Shown here: piece after piece, positions 1 to 8,710 of the stretch
Position numbering within the stretch: position 1 is the stretch's first letter
Layout: every line of letters begins with the position of its first letter
DNA from: an uncultured Pelagibacteraceae bacterium
Lineage (GTDB): Bacteria > Pseudomonadota > Alphaproteobacteria > Pelagibacterales > Pelagibacteraceae
DNA: 64,000 nt
Direction of reading: 5' to 3'
Assembly (NCBI GenBank): GCA_902597335.1
Contig: CACJXK010000003.1
Coordinates: 1 to 64,000, forward strand
The notes under the pieces: model-generated
The model's database searches: none
What the model saw: only the letters and a program-made list of their open reading frames with translations
What the model was told of the DNA's origin: nothing
Made by a program: the position numbers and the translations under genes

Positions 1-599
1 AATCCAAGTTTCATTGGTTTAAAAAAATATGGTGTTGCCCAGGTATTGTCTATTGCTGTAAACACTTTCTTTTTTTTAGCAATAGAAATTATTTTTGATA
101 AATCTTGAAATTCAAAAGAATTACTTCCAGGATTTTCTACAAAAATTAATTTTGTTTTTTTATTTATAATCTTATTAAGAGACTTTAAGTCATGAGGATT
201 ATAAAAAGTTGTTTTAATATTAAATTCTTTTAAAAAGTCTTGAGTTAATACTCTTGTTGGATTATACACAGGATCAGCTACAACAATTTCATCTCCGGGT
301 CTTACAACACTAAAAATTGCTAAAAAAACAGATCCAAAACCTGTGGGTGTTAAAAAAACATGGTATGACTCCTCAAGTTTGTTTAAAATTTTTTGCAATA
401 TGTGTGTTGTTGATGTTCCTTGCCTTCCATAATCAAAATGTCCACCTCTAGGATCTTTTTTGTATTTAGACTGAGTACGTCTAATGTCGTTCATTGATTT
501 AAATATTATTGTAGATGCACGAACTACTGGTGGATTAACTGAGTGATTATGGAAATCTTTTGCTGTATGTTTCAAGAAAGTCTTAAACGATTTGCTCAT
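1..599 (-). CDS. metC: Cystathionine beta-lyase-like PLP enzyme (3' end cut by window)
   Basis: This is the N-terminal part (about 199 residues) of a Cys/Met-metabolism PLP-dependent enzyme and it runs off the left edge. It is not in the ORF track; I translated it from the ATG complementary to 597-599. Family signatures are visible: NPPVVRAST near the N-terminus, the GGHFDYGRQGTSTT substrate/PLP region, LTPTGFGSVFLAI (PLP phosphate loop), and ENPGSNSFEFQD followed by AIDNTWATPYFF. The family cleaves or forms C-S bonds; the GR-GT form and FEFQD motif fit cystathionine beta-lyase best. The PLP lysine lies beyond the window, so metB/metZ-type activity cannot be excluded. Confidence 0.8.
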   Translation of the reverse strand, partial: MSKSFKTFLKHTAKDFHNHSVNPPVVRASTIIFKSMNDIRRTQSKYKKDPRGGHFDYGRQGTSTTHILQKILNKLEESYHVFLTPTGFGSVFLAIFSVVRPGDEIVVADPVYNPTRVLTQDFLKEFNIKTTFYNPHDLKSLNKIINKKTKLIFVENPGSNSFEFQDLSKIISIAKKKKVFTAIDNTWATPYFFKPMKLG

Positions 600-674
600 A
601 AAAAAATTGCTATGTTGATTGGACAATGCTATATCCACCAAATAAGTCAATAAAATAGTAAAACTAAGGAGATT

Positions 675-758
675 ATGGGATACCCAAAAAAACATAGAGG
701 CCGTAGGAAAATGGGCTCAAAAAAGAGAAGAGCTAGAAAGAAAAACAAGAAAAAGTAA
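675..758 (+). CDS. 27-residue extremely basic peptide, possible small ribosomal protein
   Basis: A short ORF missing from the track begins MGYPKKHRGRRKMGSKKRR and ends in a lysine run; about two thirds of its residues are Lys or Arg. A clear Shine-Dalgarno (AAGGAG) lies a few bases upstream of the ATG. Size and composition recall the smallest ribosomal proteins, such as bTHX and the AURKAIP1/COX24-type bS22/mS38 peptides that carry a KKHR..RRK core. That assignment is inference from composition; I cannot align it. It lies between divergent metC and a membrane protein gene. Confidence 0.6.
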   Translation: MGYPKKHRGRRKMGSKKRRARKKNKKK

Positions 759-773
759 TTAGAGTTAACAATA

Positions 774-1436
774 ATGCCATACAAGCTAAGATATATATCA
801 CTGGCTTGTTTTGTCCTGCCAGTTTTTACCGTTATCATCTCATATATTATCTCAATAAATCTTAATTTAGTTGCTAAATGTATTCCAAATTTAGAGGGGT
901 GCACTTCAATATCAAGAGTTGGGCGTTATGAGCCTGTAAAATTCTTTTTTAAACCAATGATGTATATTTATTCGCTGACAATATTTTTCTTTTGGATTAT
1001 TTTTTGTAAAGAAATTAATAATCTTAAGATTAAATCTAGAAACTTAGTTATTTTAACTTTCGTAACAGTTACTTTTTTTTGTTTGTACATTACCTTTTTA
1101 GGTGAAAGTAATCTTTATTCTTTTTTTAAAAGAATTGGTATTTATTTTTATATACTGTCAATTGTATTACTTCAATTTTCGTCAAATAAAACGTTAATTA
1201 ATAATCAAAAAAAATTATCAAAAATTTTTAATTATAGAATTGTTCAATTTAATTACTACTTATCCTGGTTTCTAATTATTTCTGGTTTAATTTTACTTCC
1301 TATTTTGATTATTAAAATTGAGACTTTTCCACAAATCAAAAATATAATTTCATGGAATTATTTTTTATTAATACAATTATTTTTTTTATTATTTTTTTTT
1401 TCTTTAAAAAAATTAACTTATCCAACCTCCACCTAA
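774..1436 (+). CDS. Six-TM membrane protein, Frag1/DRAM/Sfk1-like
   Basis: The 220-residue protein is almost entirely hydrophobic, with about six predicted membrane helices. The loop after TM1 ([20 protein letters not shown]) resembles the first extracytoplasmic loop of the Frag1/DRAM/Sfk1 family (the S-I-S/D-x-G...P pattern), whose bacterial members have no defined function. The 3' end overlaps the convergent mnmA gene by 24 bases. The family call is tentative; the membrane topology is evident from the sequence. Confidence 0.6.
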   Translation: MPYKLRYISLACFVLPVFTVIISYIISINLNLVAKCIPNLEGCTSISRVGRYEPVKFFFKPMMYIYSLTIFFFWIIFCKEINNLKIKSRNLVILTFVTVTFFCLYITFLGESNLYSFFKRIGIYFYILSIVLLQFSSNKTLINNQKKLSKIFNYRIVQFNYYLSWFLIISGLILLPILIIKIETFPQIKNIISWNYFLLIQLFFLLFFFSLKKLTYPTST

Positions 1437-2528
1437 ACATCTCTCGCCATATTCATCACTTTTGTAAAAAACACATGCTTGTCCTGGAGAAATACCATAT
1501 TCAGGGTTGTCTAAAATTACACTGACACTTTCGGCATTTAACAAATTAACTTTTGCATCTAAAAGTTTACCTGTTGATCTAACCTTAACTTTAATTTTAT
1601 CAGAAAATATACTCTCATTTTCTAACAAATTAAGCTTATGTAAATTAATTTTATTTTTTGCTAAATATTTTTTTTCACCAACTACTATTTCGTTTTTGTC
1701 TGGATCAATATTTATTACATATAATGGCTGTTTATTTGCAATTTTAATCCCTTTTCTTTGACCAATTGTAAAATTTATTATTCCATCGTGAACACCCAAA
1801 ACTTTTCCATCTAAATCTTTAATATTTCCTTTCTGAAAAGAGTCAGGTTTAAATTTCTCAATAACAGAGGCATAATCTCCATTGGGAACGAAACATATAT
1901 CTTGGCTGTCAGGTTTATCAGCAACATTTAAATTCAATTTTTTTGCAATTTCTCTTGTTTTATCTTTTAACATTTGGCCTAAAGGGAATCTTAAAAAATT
2001 TAATTGTTCTCTTGTAGTATTAAATAAAAAATAGCTTTGATCCCTATTAGTATCTAAAGCTCTGTACATGTTTGTTTGATTATTTTTTGTTAAACTTTTT
2101 ACATAATGTCCTGTGATAAGAGCATCAGCGTTTAAATCTTTTGAAAAATCAAATAAATCTTTAAATTTTACAGTTTGATTGCATTGAACACATGGAATTG
2201 GTGTCTCTCCTTTTAAATAACTTTCAACAAAGTTGTCTATTACTCCCTGTTTGAACTTATCTTGATAATAAAGTATTTTATGTTCTATACCTAATTTATG
2301 TGCAACTCTTTTTGCATCCATTATATCTTGTCCTGAACAGCATTGCTTAGATGCTGCTACTTCTTTACCGTCATCATATAATTTTAAAGTAATACCAATA
2401 ACATTATAGCCTTCTTTTTTCATAATACCTGCTACAGTAGATGAGTCGACGCCACCAGACATCGCAACAACAACTGTTGTATCGGATGGTTTTTTTAATA
2501 ATCCTATTGAGTTAGTTTCTAAATTCAT
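1413..2528 (-). CDS. mnmA: tRNA-specific 2-thiouridylase MnmA
   Basis: MnmA adenylates U34 of tRNA Lys, Glu and Gln and inserts sulfur passed from a persulfide relay. The 371-residue protein has the PP-loop AMSGGVDSS at about residues 22-30, the tRNA-contacting region with the catalytic Cys in IPCVQCNQ, the second catalytic Cys in [10 protein letters not shown], and the C-terminal beta-barrel ending SPGQACVFY. Length is normal for the family. It is convergent with the upstream-coordinate membrane protein gene and divergent from the DUF3553 gene. Confidence 0.97.
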   Translation of the reverse strand: MNLETNSIGLLKKPSDTTVVVAMSGGVDSSTVAGIMKKEGYNVIGITLKLYDDGKEVAASKQCCSGQDIMDAKRVAHKLGIEHKILYYQDKFKQGVIDNFVESYLKGETPIPCVQCNQTVKFKDLFDFSKDLNADALITGHYVKSLTKNNQTNMYRALDTNRDQSYFLFNTTREQLNFLRFPLGQMLKDKTREIAKKLNLNVADKPDSQDICFVPNGDYASVIEKFKPDSFQKGNIKDLDGKVLGVHDGIINFTIGQRKGIKIANKQPLYVINIDPDKNEIVVGEKKYLAKNKINLHKLNLLENESIFSDKIKVKVRSTGKLLDAKVNLLNAESVSVILDNPEYGISPGQACVFYKSDEYGERCLGGGWIS

Positions 2529-2569
2529 TTGATGGTATTTATACTTATTTCTATTATAAATTAAATTAA

Positions 2570-2746
2570 ATGATTTTAGATTTTGAGCCAGGTGACAAAG
2601 TTATTAACCCTGCCAATAAAGACTGGGGTATTGGTCAAGTTCAGTCAATAATCAAAGATAAGGTAACTGTTAACTTTGAAAATGTTGGTAAAAAAGTAAT
2701 TAATGCGAATAATATTGAGCTAGAGAGAATTGAAAATAATGGATGA
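2570..2746 (+). CDS. DUF3553 small protein
   Basis: This 58-residue ORF is absent from the track. It contains [20 protein letters not shown] and [13 protein letters not shown], the diagnostic pattern of DUF3553, a short SH3-like beta domain common in alphaproteobacteria. The same pattern occurs at the start of CarD/UvrD-associated modules, but this copy stands alone. Its stop overlaps the start of cysQ (ATGGATGA), so the two are probably translationally coupled. Function is unknown. Confidence 0.85.
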   Translation: MILDFEPGDKVINPANKDWGIGQVQSIIKDKVTVNFENVGKKVINANNIELERIENNG

Positions 2747-3512
2747 AATTAAATTAAAAAATATTATTGAAAATCTGATTGATACCTTCTTAATAGCAGG
2801 AGATCTTTCTATCAAACTAAGAAATCAAGGTTTAAAAAAAGAGATTAAGTCTGATAATACCCCAGTTAGTAATGGCGATATTGAAGTTAATAAAATTCTT
2901 ACAAAAAAAATATTAGAATTAACACCTGAAATTCCTATTGTGTCTGAAGAAACTTCGCATAACAAATCTAAAAATGATCTAAAAGACTTTTGGCTTATCG
3001 ATCCAATTGATGGAACTTATGATTATATAAATAATAAAGAAGAATTTACTTTAAACGCTGGCTTAATTTTAAACAGAAAAGCTGTTGCAGGATTAATTAA
3101 TGTTCCAGCAAAAAAAAGGATGTTTTATTCATATGGAAAAGGCAAATCATTTGAATTATCTAGTGATAAAAAAACTAAATTAGATTGTAAGAAATTAACT
3201 CCATTAAATTCAGTAAAATTTGTTTCATACTCAAATATATTAAAACCTGAAATAGAGAAAATTCATAAAAAAATTGGTGTTACAGAATATATTAAAATGA
3301 AAAGTTCACTAAAATTTTGTGTTATTGCAACAGGAGAATTCGATGGTTATATTGCTGAACCTAGAGCATGCGAATGGGACATTGCTGCAGGACATGCTAT
3401 ATTAGAAAACGCTGGTGGTATAATCACAGATTTTGATGGTAATGAAATTAGATATGGAAAAAAGGATTTTAAAAATCCAAGTTTAATTATCAAAAGAAGC
3501 TATAAACTATAA
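2739..3512 (+). CDS. cysQ: 3'(2'),5'-bisphosphate nucleotidase CysQ
   Basis: An inositol-monophosphatase-fold Mg2+/Li+-dependent phosphatase that recycles 3'-phosphoadenosine 5'-phosphate from sulfate assimilation. Metal-binding motifs are visible: IVSEE (about residue 70), FWLIDPIDGTYDYI (about residues 88-100) and CEWDIAAGHAIL in the C-terminal half. The track begins at a TTG; I prefer the ATG nine bases downstream, which overlaps the DUF3553 stop. The gene is followed by a 49-residue TM peptide through a TAATG overlap. In a sulfonate-using cell the role could be broader PAP or inositol phosphate hydrolysis. Confidence 0.88.
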   Translation: MDEIKLKNIIENLIDTFLIAGDLSIKLRNQGLKKEIKSDNTPVSNGDIEVNKILTKKILELTPEIPIVSEETSHNKSKNDLKDFWLIDPIDGTYDYINNKEEFTLNAGLILNRKAVAGLINVPAKKRMFYSYGKGKSFELSSDKKTKLDCKKLTPLNSVKFVSYSNILKPEIEKIHKKIGVTEYIKMKSSLKFCVIATGEFDGYIAEPRACEWDIAAGHAILENAGGIITDFDGNEIRYGKKDFKNPSLIIKRSYKL

Positions 3513-3661
3513 TGAGCGAACAATTAAGAATAATTTTAATAATCATTGTATCAGTTTCAATATTTGGCTTAGTAGTTTTTGTTGTGGTAAAAAATTATAT
3601 AAAAAGTAAAATTCAATATTATTTAGAGGAAAAAAATAGAAAATCTAAAGAAGATTTATAA
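3512..3661 (+). CDS. 49-residue single-TM peptide
   Basis: This short ORF is too small for the track. It starts in a TAATG overlap with the cysQ stop, which supports translation by coupling. It has one N-terminal membrane helix (residues about 6-26, RIILIIIVSVSIFGLVVFVVV) and a charged, probably helical cytoplasmic tail rich in Lys and Glu. The 3' end overlaps the end of convergent recX by 17 bases. No family was recognised. Confidence 0.6.
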   Translation: MSEQLRIILIIIVSVSIFGLVVFVVVKNYIKSKIQYYLEEKNRKSKEDL

Positions 3662-4208
3662 TTTTTAAATATTCATCTTTATCTAAGTCCATTACCCTTC
3701 TTGAAACTTCAAAGTCAAAACCTGACCGAGCTAATACTCCTATATCTTTTTTATAAAATAAAGGTCTATTATCGTCCTGCCTTGATGGTCCAATTCTTTT
3801 TTTTTTACAGATTTTTATAGCTGAAAAAAAGTCCTGATCTTCATTTTTGTCTTTAATTTGTTCAATAGTGTTTTTTATATATTTTTCACCCACGCCTTTA
3901 TTCATTAAATAATTTCTTATCTTATTTATTGATGAACCTCTTTGTATTAAGCTTTTTGCTTTTGATTCTGAATAGAACTTATCATTAATAAATTTTGACT
4001 TTTCAAGATCTTCAAGAACAATATCTATTAAATTTGATACATCATTTTTTTTTATGTTTGGGGTTCTTGACGTAAGATATTTTTTTAACAAATATGTTCT
4101 CAATTGTTGTTTTGATGGAGCAAATTTTTCAACATAATTAAGTGCGAAGTTAGTCATTTCCTCTACAGTAACTTCTAATGACTTTTTTTTATTTTTTATA
4201 GGAATCAT
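3645..4208 (-). CDS. recX: Regulatory protein RecX
   Basis: RecX-family protein that binds RecA filaments and limits recombinase activity. Typical RecX three-helix repeats are visible: an N-terminal segment with ALNYVEKFAPSKQQLRTYL, a middle repeat with LEKSKFINDKFYSESKAKSLIQRGSSINKIRNYLMNKGV, and a C-terminal repeat ending SGFDFEVSRRVMDLD. The ORF track extends upstream through a hydrophobic IIIIYIII stretch; I choose the internal methionine (MIPIKNKK) because the longer version would overlap the start of the divergent gene at 4237. Confidence 0.85.
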   Translation of the reverse strand: MIPIKNKKKSLEVTVEEMTNFALNYVEKFAPSKQQLRTYLLKKYLTSRTPNIKKNDVSNLIDIVLEDLEKSKFINDKFYSESKAKSLIQRGSSINKIRNYLMNKGVGEKYIKNTIEQIKDKNEDQDFFSAIKICKKKRIGPSRQDDNRPLFYKKDIGVLARSGFDFEVSRRVMDLDKDEYLKIINLL

Positions 4209-4236
4209 TTTCTTATTTATTATAATATAAATTATT

Positions 4237-4710
4237 ATGATTGAACAAATTGCAGCTTTTTTTACCATAGAGATGATCTATTTGTGGTTAAATATAGGTG
4301 TAATACCTTTTTGGCTGATACTAATTATTTTCCCACAATCTAAACTTTGTGGTTTGTTGGTGACATCTATTGTTCCATTTTTGATATTATCTGCTGTATA
4401 TGCTTATTTGGGATACTTCTTTTTTGTCTCTGGATACGATTTTAATTATAATTTTACACTTTATTTTGGCTTATACGATTTAAGAAATCTTTTTGAGTCA
4501 GAAGCTTTTTTAATAATGTTTTGGACACACTTTCTTGCTGTAAATTTATTTTGTGGTGCATGGATTATGAAAGATAGTCAAAAATTATTCGTATCAAAAT
4601 ATTTAGTTTTTATTCCATTAATTACAACTTACTTTATTGGACCAATTGGTTTACTGATCTATTGGATTATTCGGATGTTTTACGCTAAAAGAATAAATTT
4701 ATTGGATTGA
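4237..4710 (+). CDS. ABA4-like membrane protein (DUF4281)
   Basis: A 157-residue four-TM protein. The pattern SEAFLIMFWTHFLAVNLFCGAWIMKDSQ followed by IPLITTYFIGPIGLLIYWIIR is the hallmark of the ABA4-like/DUF4281 family, related to a plant protein needed for neoxanthin formation. Bacterial members have no established activity. The gene is divergent from recX and convergent with the rhodanese gene, so it appears to be a single-gene unit. Confidence 0.8.
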   Translation: MIEQIAAFFTIEMIYLWLNIGVIPFWLILIIFPQSKLCGLLVTSIVPFLILSAVYAYLGYFFFVSGYDFNYNFTLYFGLYDLRNLFESEAFLIMFWTHFLAVNLFCGAWIMKDSQKLFVSKYLVFIPLITTYFIGPIGLLIYWIIRMFYAKRINLLD

Positions 4711-4718
4711 TTTCTAGA

Positions 4719-5105
4719 TTATTTTACAATTTTAAAACCTGAACTTTGCATTGAACCGAATCCACCGTCAATGTGACTAATATTTGTGAAACCCATATTT
4801 TGCAAAGTTTTAGTAGCTAAAGCTGATCTTAGTCCTCCTGCGCAAAATAAAACCATTTCTTTATTCATATCAATTTTGCCATCTTTAAAATATTGACTAT
4901 TTGGATCCATCCAAAACTCTAGCATACCTCTTGGTATATGAGAGGAATTTTCAATTCTACCTAGTCTTTCTAATTCTCTAACATCTCTAATGTCAATAAG
5001 ATTGCAGGTATTATTATTAACTTTTACCAAAGCTTCTTCGGGTGATATGGTTTTTATTTCTTTAAGCGCTTCTGCGACTAAAATTGATGCTGATTTTATT
5101 TCCAT
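4719..5105 (-). CDS. Single-domain rhodanese-like protein
   Basis: A 128-residue rhodanese domain. The active-site loop CAGGLRSA carries the catalytic Cys at about residue 88, preceded by the core strand CNLIDIRDVRELERLGRI and the SHIPRGML motif. Such proteins transfer sulfane sulfur from thiosulfate or persulfides to thiol acceptors; the substrate is not evident here. There is no signal peptide, so it is probably cytoplasmic. It is divergent from bcp. Confidence 0.9.
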   Translation of the reverse strand: MEIKSASILVAEALKEIKTISPEEALVKVNNNTCNLIDIRDVRELERLGRIENSSHIPRGMLEFWMDPNSQYFKDGKIDMNKEMVLFCAGGLRSALATKTLQNMGFTNISHIDGGFGSMQSSGFKIVK

Positions 5106-5162
5106 AAATGTTTAATACACTAAAAATTATAAATTTCTATAAAATAAAATAAAGGTTATTAA

Positions 5163-5606
5163 ATGAAAGCTCCAAACTTTAAATTACTATCTACATCTGG
5201 AAAAACCGTTGAATTAAATAAAATAAAATCTAAATTTATTATCATTTATTTTTATCCAAAAGATAATACTAGCGGATGTACAATAGAAACAAATGATTTT
5301 AATAAACTAAAAAGTAAGTTTGAAAAACTAGGATGTATAATTTTTGGAATATCTAAAGACAGTATTGAAAGTCACAATAAGTGGAGCAAGAAACTAAAGT
5401 TAAATTTTGAATTGCTAGCTGATGAAGATAAGGTTTCTTTAAAAGCCTACAAAGTATGGGCCAAAAAGAAATTTATGGGCAGAGAGTTTATGGGAACTGT
5501 AAGAAGTACATTTGTAATTCAAAAAAACAAAATTATTAAAGAATGGACAAATGTTAAAGCAGCAGGGCATGCTCAAGAGGTTTTAGATTTTATTAAGAGT
5601 GCTTAA
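5163..5606 (+). CDS. bcp: Thiol peroxidase Bcp (peroxiredoxin)
   Basis: A 147-residue atypical peroxiredoxin of the Bcp/PrxQ group that reduces H2O2 and organic hydroperoxides. The peroxidatic motif FYPKDNTSGCTIETNDF is at about residues 31-47, and GTVRSTFVI provides the conserved Arg. The resolving Cys five residues after the peroxidatic Cys, found in many Bcp proteins, is absent (SGCTIETND), so it probably works as a 1-Cys type. It is followed directly by a strong terminator shared with convergent amtB. Confidence 0.93.
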   Translation: MKAPNFKLLSTSGKTVELNKIKSKFIIIYFYPKDNTSGCTIETNDFNKLKSKFEKLGCIIFGISKDSIESHNKWSKKLKLNFELLADEDKVSLKAYKVWAKKKFMGREFMGTVRSTFVIQKNKIIKEWTNVKAAGHAQEVLDFIKSA

Positions 5607-5610
5607 TAAA

Positions 5611-5635
5611 AAAGGCCCCTTTTCAGGGGCCTTTT
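5611..5635. terminator. Bidirectional rho-independent terminator, bcp / amtB
   Basis: A perfect 10-bp stem, AAAGGCCCCT with AGGGGCCTTT around a TTTC loop, is followed by T-rich sequence on the plus strand and an A-run that becomes a U-tract on the minus strand. It lies between convergent bcp and amtB. Confidence 0.93.
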
Positions 5636-5665
5636 CTTAACTATAGAGAGAGAGATAGTTATTCT

Positions 5666-6967
5666 TTAGTCTCTTATTGCGTATGCAATCACTCCAGACT
5701 CTGAAACATCAGTTCCAAGTCTTTCTGCTTCTTTACTCAATCTTATACCCATTGTACCTTTCATAATTCCCCAAACTATTAGAGAAACTATAAATACAAA
5801 GGCATTAATTGATATTACTCCAAGAAGCTGCGCTCCAAATGATGCATCACCATTTGTAAGTGGAACAGCTAATGTTCCCCAAACTCCAGCGAATAAGTGA
5901 GCTGGTATTGCTCCAACTACATCATCGATTTTAAGTGAGAATAATAATTTAGTTCCGAAGACAACTATTAATCCACCAATTGCACCTATAAGAATTGCTG
6001 CTAGCGGCGAAGGCATTAATGGCTCGGCTGTAATTGCTACTAGACCACCAATTGCTCCGTTAAGCATTTGTATAACGTCAGTTTTACCTGCCATTAATCT
6101 AGTTACTGCTCCAGCTGCTAATACACCACCACAGGCTGCTAAGTTTGTATTAATGAAAATATTTGATACTGCAACTGCATCATCAAATGTTCCCATAGCT
6201 AATTGTGATCCACCGTTAAATCCGAACCAACCTAGCCATAAAATAAATACACCAACTGTTACCAATGGCACAGATGACGCCGCAAATGGCTTCATAGGTT
6301 TAGCTGCTCCAGATTTATCAAATCTACCTGTTCTAGCTCCTAAAAGAATTGCACCAGCTAATGCTGCTGCACCTCCAGTTGAGTGAACAAGAGTAGAGCC
6401 AGCAAAGTCTGAGAAACCAGCAGCTGCTAACCAGCCACCTCCCCACTGCCAACCCATAACGATTGGATAAATAATACCTGAGAGAATAGCTGCAAATAAA
6501 AAGAATGGCCATAATTTAATTCTTTCAGCTAGTGTTCCAGATACAATTGAAACTGTTGTTGCACAGAACACCATTTGGAAATACCAATCTGATCCATCAG
6601 CATAGCCAGTATCGACTGAACTTGCATCTGACCAAGGAGTAAAGCTTCCAATATATCCACCTTCTGGAATTCCGTATGCTAAATTATATCCAACCATCCA
6701 GAACATAATTCCAGCTATTGAAAATAATCCGATATTTTTGGCACATATCACTGATACACTTTTTGATGTAACCATTCCTGATTCGAGCATGGCAAATCCA
6801 GCTGCCATAAACATTACTAGAAAACCACAGACCAAGAAAAGAAATGTATTGAATATGAAACCTACCTCAGCTGAAACTGTAGTTTCAGCATAACCAGTAC
6901 TAGTCATATTAAGTAAGAAAAATAAACTTACTAATGGACCAACCAGTTTTTTTAAAAGTTTAACCAT
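5666..6967 (-). CDS. amtB: Ammonium transporter Amt
   Basis: A 433-residue Amt/Mep/Rh channel for ammonium uptake across the inner membrane. It has a cleavable signal-like N-terminus (SLFFLLNMTSTGYA) and the eleven-helix Amt core. The twin pore histidines are visible in FAGSTLVHSTGGAAALAG and IPAHLFAGVWGTLA. Other core motifs are WYFQMVFCATTVSIVSG and LGWFGFNGGS. A strong Shine-Dalgarno (CGGAGGTGAAATG) precedes the start. No glnK gene accompanies it, unlike many proteobacteria. A dyad upstream may regulate it. Confidence 0.97.
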   Translation of the reverse strand: MVKLLKKLVGPLVSLFFLLNMTSTGYAETTVSAEVGFIFNTFLFLVCGFLVMFMAAGFAMLESGMVTSKSVSVICAKNIGLFSIAGIMFWMVGYNLAYGIPEGGYIGSFTPWSDASSVDTGYADGSDWYFQMVFCATTVSIVSGTLAERIKLWPFFLFAAILSGIIYPIVMGWQWGGGWLAAAGFSDFAGSTLVHSTGGAAALAGAILLGARTGRFDKSGAAKPMKPFAASSVPLVTVGVFILWLGWFGFNGGSQLAMGTFDDAVAVSNIFINTNLAACGGVLAAGAVTRLMAGKTDVIQMLNGAIGGLVAITAEPLMPSPLAAILIGAIGGLIVVFGTKLLFSLKIDDVVGAIPAHLFAGVWGTLAVPLTNGDASFGAQLLGVISINAFVFIVSLIVWGIMKGTMGIRLSKEAERLGTDVSESGVIAYAIRD

Positions 6968-7043
6968 TTCACCTCCGTTTAATTAAAGGTGCTGTTATAT
7001 TTTTAAAAAAATTAAAAACTATTGATTGTTAATTAAAAGAGAT

Positions 7044-7058
7044 ATGCAGTATTTGCAT
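7044..7058. promoter_or_regulatory. Small dyad upstream of amtB
   Basis: ATGCA-GTATT-TGCAT is a perfect 5-bp dyad about 80 bases upstream of the amtB start. It is a candidate operator for nitrogen control (SAR11-type genomes encode NtrY/NtrX), but its spacing does not match the classical NtrC consensus. It is short enough to be chance. Confidence 0.25.
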
Positions 7059-7082
7059 GTAGTTTATAAAATACTTGAATAA

Positions 7083-7126
7083 AAAAACAGCCTCTATTAA
7101 ATTTGTGTTTAATAAAGGCTGTTTTT
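7083..7126 (-). terminator. Terminator downstream of hup
   Basis: A 19-bp stem with one mismatch (AAAAACAGCCTCTATTAAA against TTTAATAAAGGCTGTTTTT) around a TTTGTG loop, with U-tracts available in both directions. It lies just after the hup stop codon. Confidence 0.92.
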
Positions 7127-7133
7127 AAAAAGT

Positions 7134-7409
7134 TTATTTGTTAAAAACTTCTTTAAGCGCTTTAGCAGGTAAAAACTTTACCTTTTGAGAGGCTGCGATT
7201 TGGATTTGCTCTCCAGTTCTTGGATTTCGTCCAATTCGGGCCTTCCTTTTAGCCACTTTATAAGTACCAAAACCAGCAATTTTCACATTATCGTCGCCTT
7301 TTAAAGCATCCAAAATAGTGTTGGTAATTGTATCAAAAGTACGTTCAGCATCAGCTTTACTTTGATTTAACGACCCAGCTAGTTTCGCTATAAGTTGTTT
7401 TTTGTTCAT
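7134..7409 (-). CDS. hup: HU-family DNA-binding protein
   Basis: A 91-residue histone-like protein of the HU/IHF fold that bends and compacts DNA. It starts MNKKQLIAKLA; the beta-arm sequence GFGTYKVAKRKARIGRNPRTGEQIQIAA contains the HU signature with the intercalating proline in RNPRTG, and the C-terminal helix follows VKFLPAKALKE. As a single-subunit HU it could serve all nucleoid roles in a reduced genome. It has its own promoter region of about 150 bp and a strong terminator. Confidence 0.95.
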   Translation of the reverse strand: MNKKQLIAKLAGSLNQSKADAERTFDTITNTILDALKGDDNVKIAGFGTYKVAKRKARIGRNPRTGEQIQIAASQKVKFLPAKALKEVFNK

Positions 7410-7559
7410 TTTAGCTCCGGTTTTAAAGGTTAAATTTATATACTTTACAAAATCATTGATAATTCAAGCTTTTTTTTTGTGTCTAAAATAATTTTTAGCA
7501 CAACATGTAGTTGTAAAAAAGTGTTGATTTATATAGGTTTTTTACAGTCTAAAATGCCC

Positions 7560-8666
7560 TTAAAATAAGCCTAAATCTTTAAGATCATTAAAAGTTGCAA
7601 AAAACATCAAAGTTAACAATAAAAACATTCCGATTCGAAAAAAACCTTCCTGTGTTTTTTGGCTTAAAGGCTTTCCTAATACTTTTTCGAATGCATAAAA
7701 CATCAAGTGACCCCCATCTAAAAGTGGGATGGGAAATAGGTTAATTAAACCTAAACTAATTGAAATATAAGCCGTCATGCTTATGAATGGAAGTATTCCA
7801 AACTCTGCTACTTGACCTGAAATTTTAGCTATTCTAATAGGCCCTCCTAATTGAGAACTGTCTCCGGAGCCAGTAATCATAGAGCTCATATATTTAAGAG
7901 ATGAAGTGGTAACAAAGTATACTTCTTTAACTGATTCAATTAATGCCTTGGCCGGTCCTAATTTTTTATGGTTTATTTCATTGTTATATGGACTAAGTTT
8001 TATTCCAATAATTCTTTTGTTGATTTTGTTTCCTAGATTATCAACTCCAGAAACAATTTTTGGTTTTACTTTTAATAATAATTCTTGATCATATCTAGAA
8101 ACTTTAAAATCAACTATTTCAGATGTTGACATTAAAATTAGTTTAGAAACGTCAAGAATACTCTCTACTTTGTTATTATCAATTTCAAGAATTATATCAT
8201 TTTTTTTCATTCCAGCAATTTCTGCAGGACTATCTTTTTGAACTTCATCGATAATTGCTGGGGTAAAGTCTTTTCCAGCAAACATATATATGAATAAAAA
8301 AATAAATATTGCTAAAACAAAGTTTGCAATTGGACCCCCTGCAACAATTAATGATCTTTGATATAATGGTTTTGTAACAAAAAGCTTTTCTTGATCTTCT
8401 TTATTATATTTTTTTAAAAGTTCTTCTTGATCAGCCTGGGAAAAAACATTTCGATCACCAAAAAATTTAACATAACCACCTAGGGGTATCCAGCAAATTT
8501 TCCATCGTGTTCCAGACTTATCATTCCAACCAAATAATTCTTTTCCAAAACCTATAGAAAAGTCAGTTACTCCAACACCATATTTTTTTGCAAAATAGTA
8601 ATGTCCATATTCATGAATAAAGACAACAACAACGATCAAAATAATAAATGGTAATATAAAACTCAT
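7560..8666 (-). CDS. rseP: Site-2 intramembrane metalloprotease RseP
   Basis: A 368-residue M50-family zinc protease of the inner membrane. The zinc motif HEYGH is at residues 18-22 in TM1, PLGGYVKFFGD follows, a single PDZ domain occupies about 130-200 (SPAEIAGMKKNDIILEIDNNKV), and the third metal ligand lies in LFPIPLLDGGHL near the C-terminus. The family cleaves anti-sigma factors and signal-peptide remnants. In many relatives rseP sits between dxr and bamA; here it stands apart, upstream of hup. Confidence 0.95.
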   Translation of the reverse strand: MSFILPFIILIVVVVFIHEYGHYYFAKKYGVGVTDFSIGFGKELFGWNDKSGTRWKICWIPLGGYVKFFGDRNVFSQADQEELLKKYNKEDQEKLFVTKPLYQRSLIVAGGPIANFVLAIFIFLFIYMFAGKDFTPAIIDEVQKDSPAEIAGMKKNDIILEIDNNKVESILDVSKLILMSTSEIVDFKVSRYDQELLLKVKPKIVSGVDNLGNKINKRIIGIKLSPYNNEINHKKLGPAKALIESVKEVYFVTTSSLKYMSSMITGSGDSSQLGGPIRIAKISGQVAEFGILPFISMTAYISISLGLINLFPIPLLDGGHLMFYAFEKVLGKPLSQKTQEGFFRIGMFLLLTLMFFATFNDLKDLGLF

Positions 8667-8710
8667 AACTTAATTATAGTATATTTATATAAACAAGATG
8701 TAAATGGTGC

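Noticed and set aside
647-904. 85-residue minus-strand ORF in the track
   Set aside because: It is antisense to the basic peptide and to the start of the membrane protein gene, with no ribosome-binding site and no family features.
1507-1761. 84-residue plus-strand ORF
   Set aside because: Shadow ORF lying entirely inside mnmA on the opposite strand.
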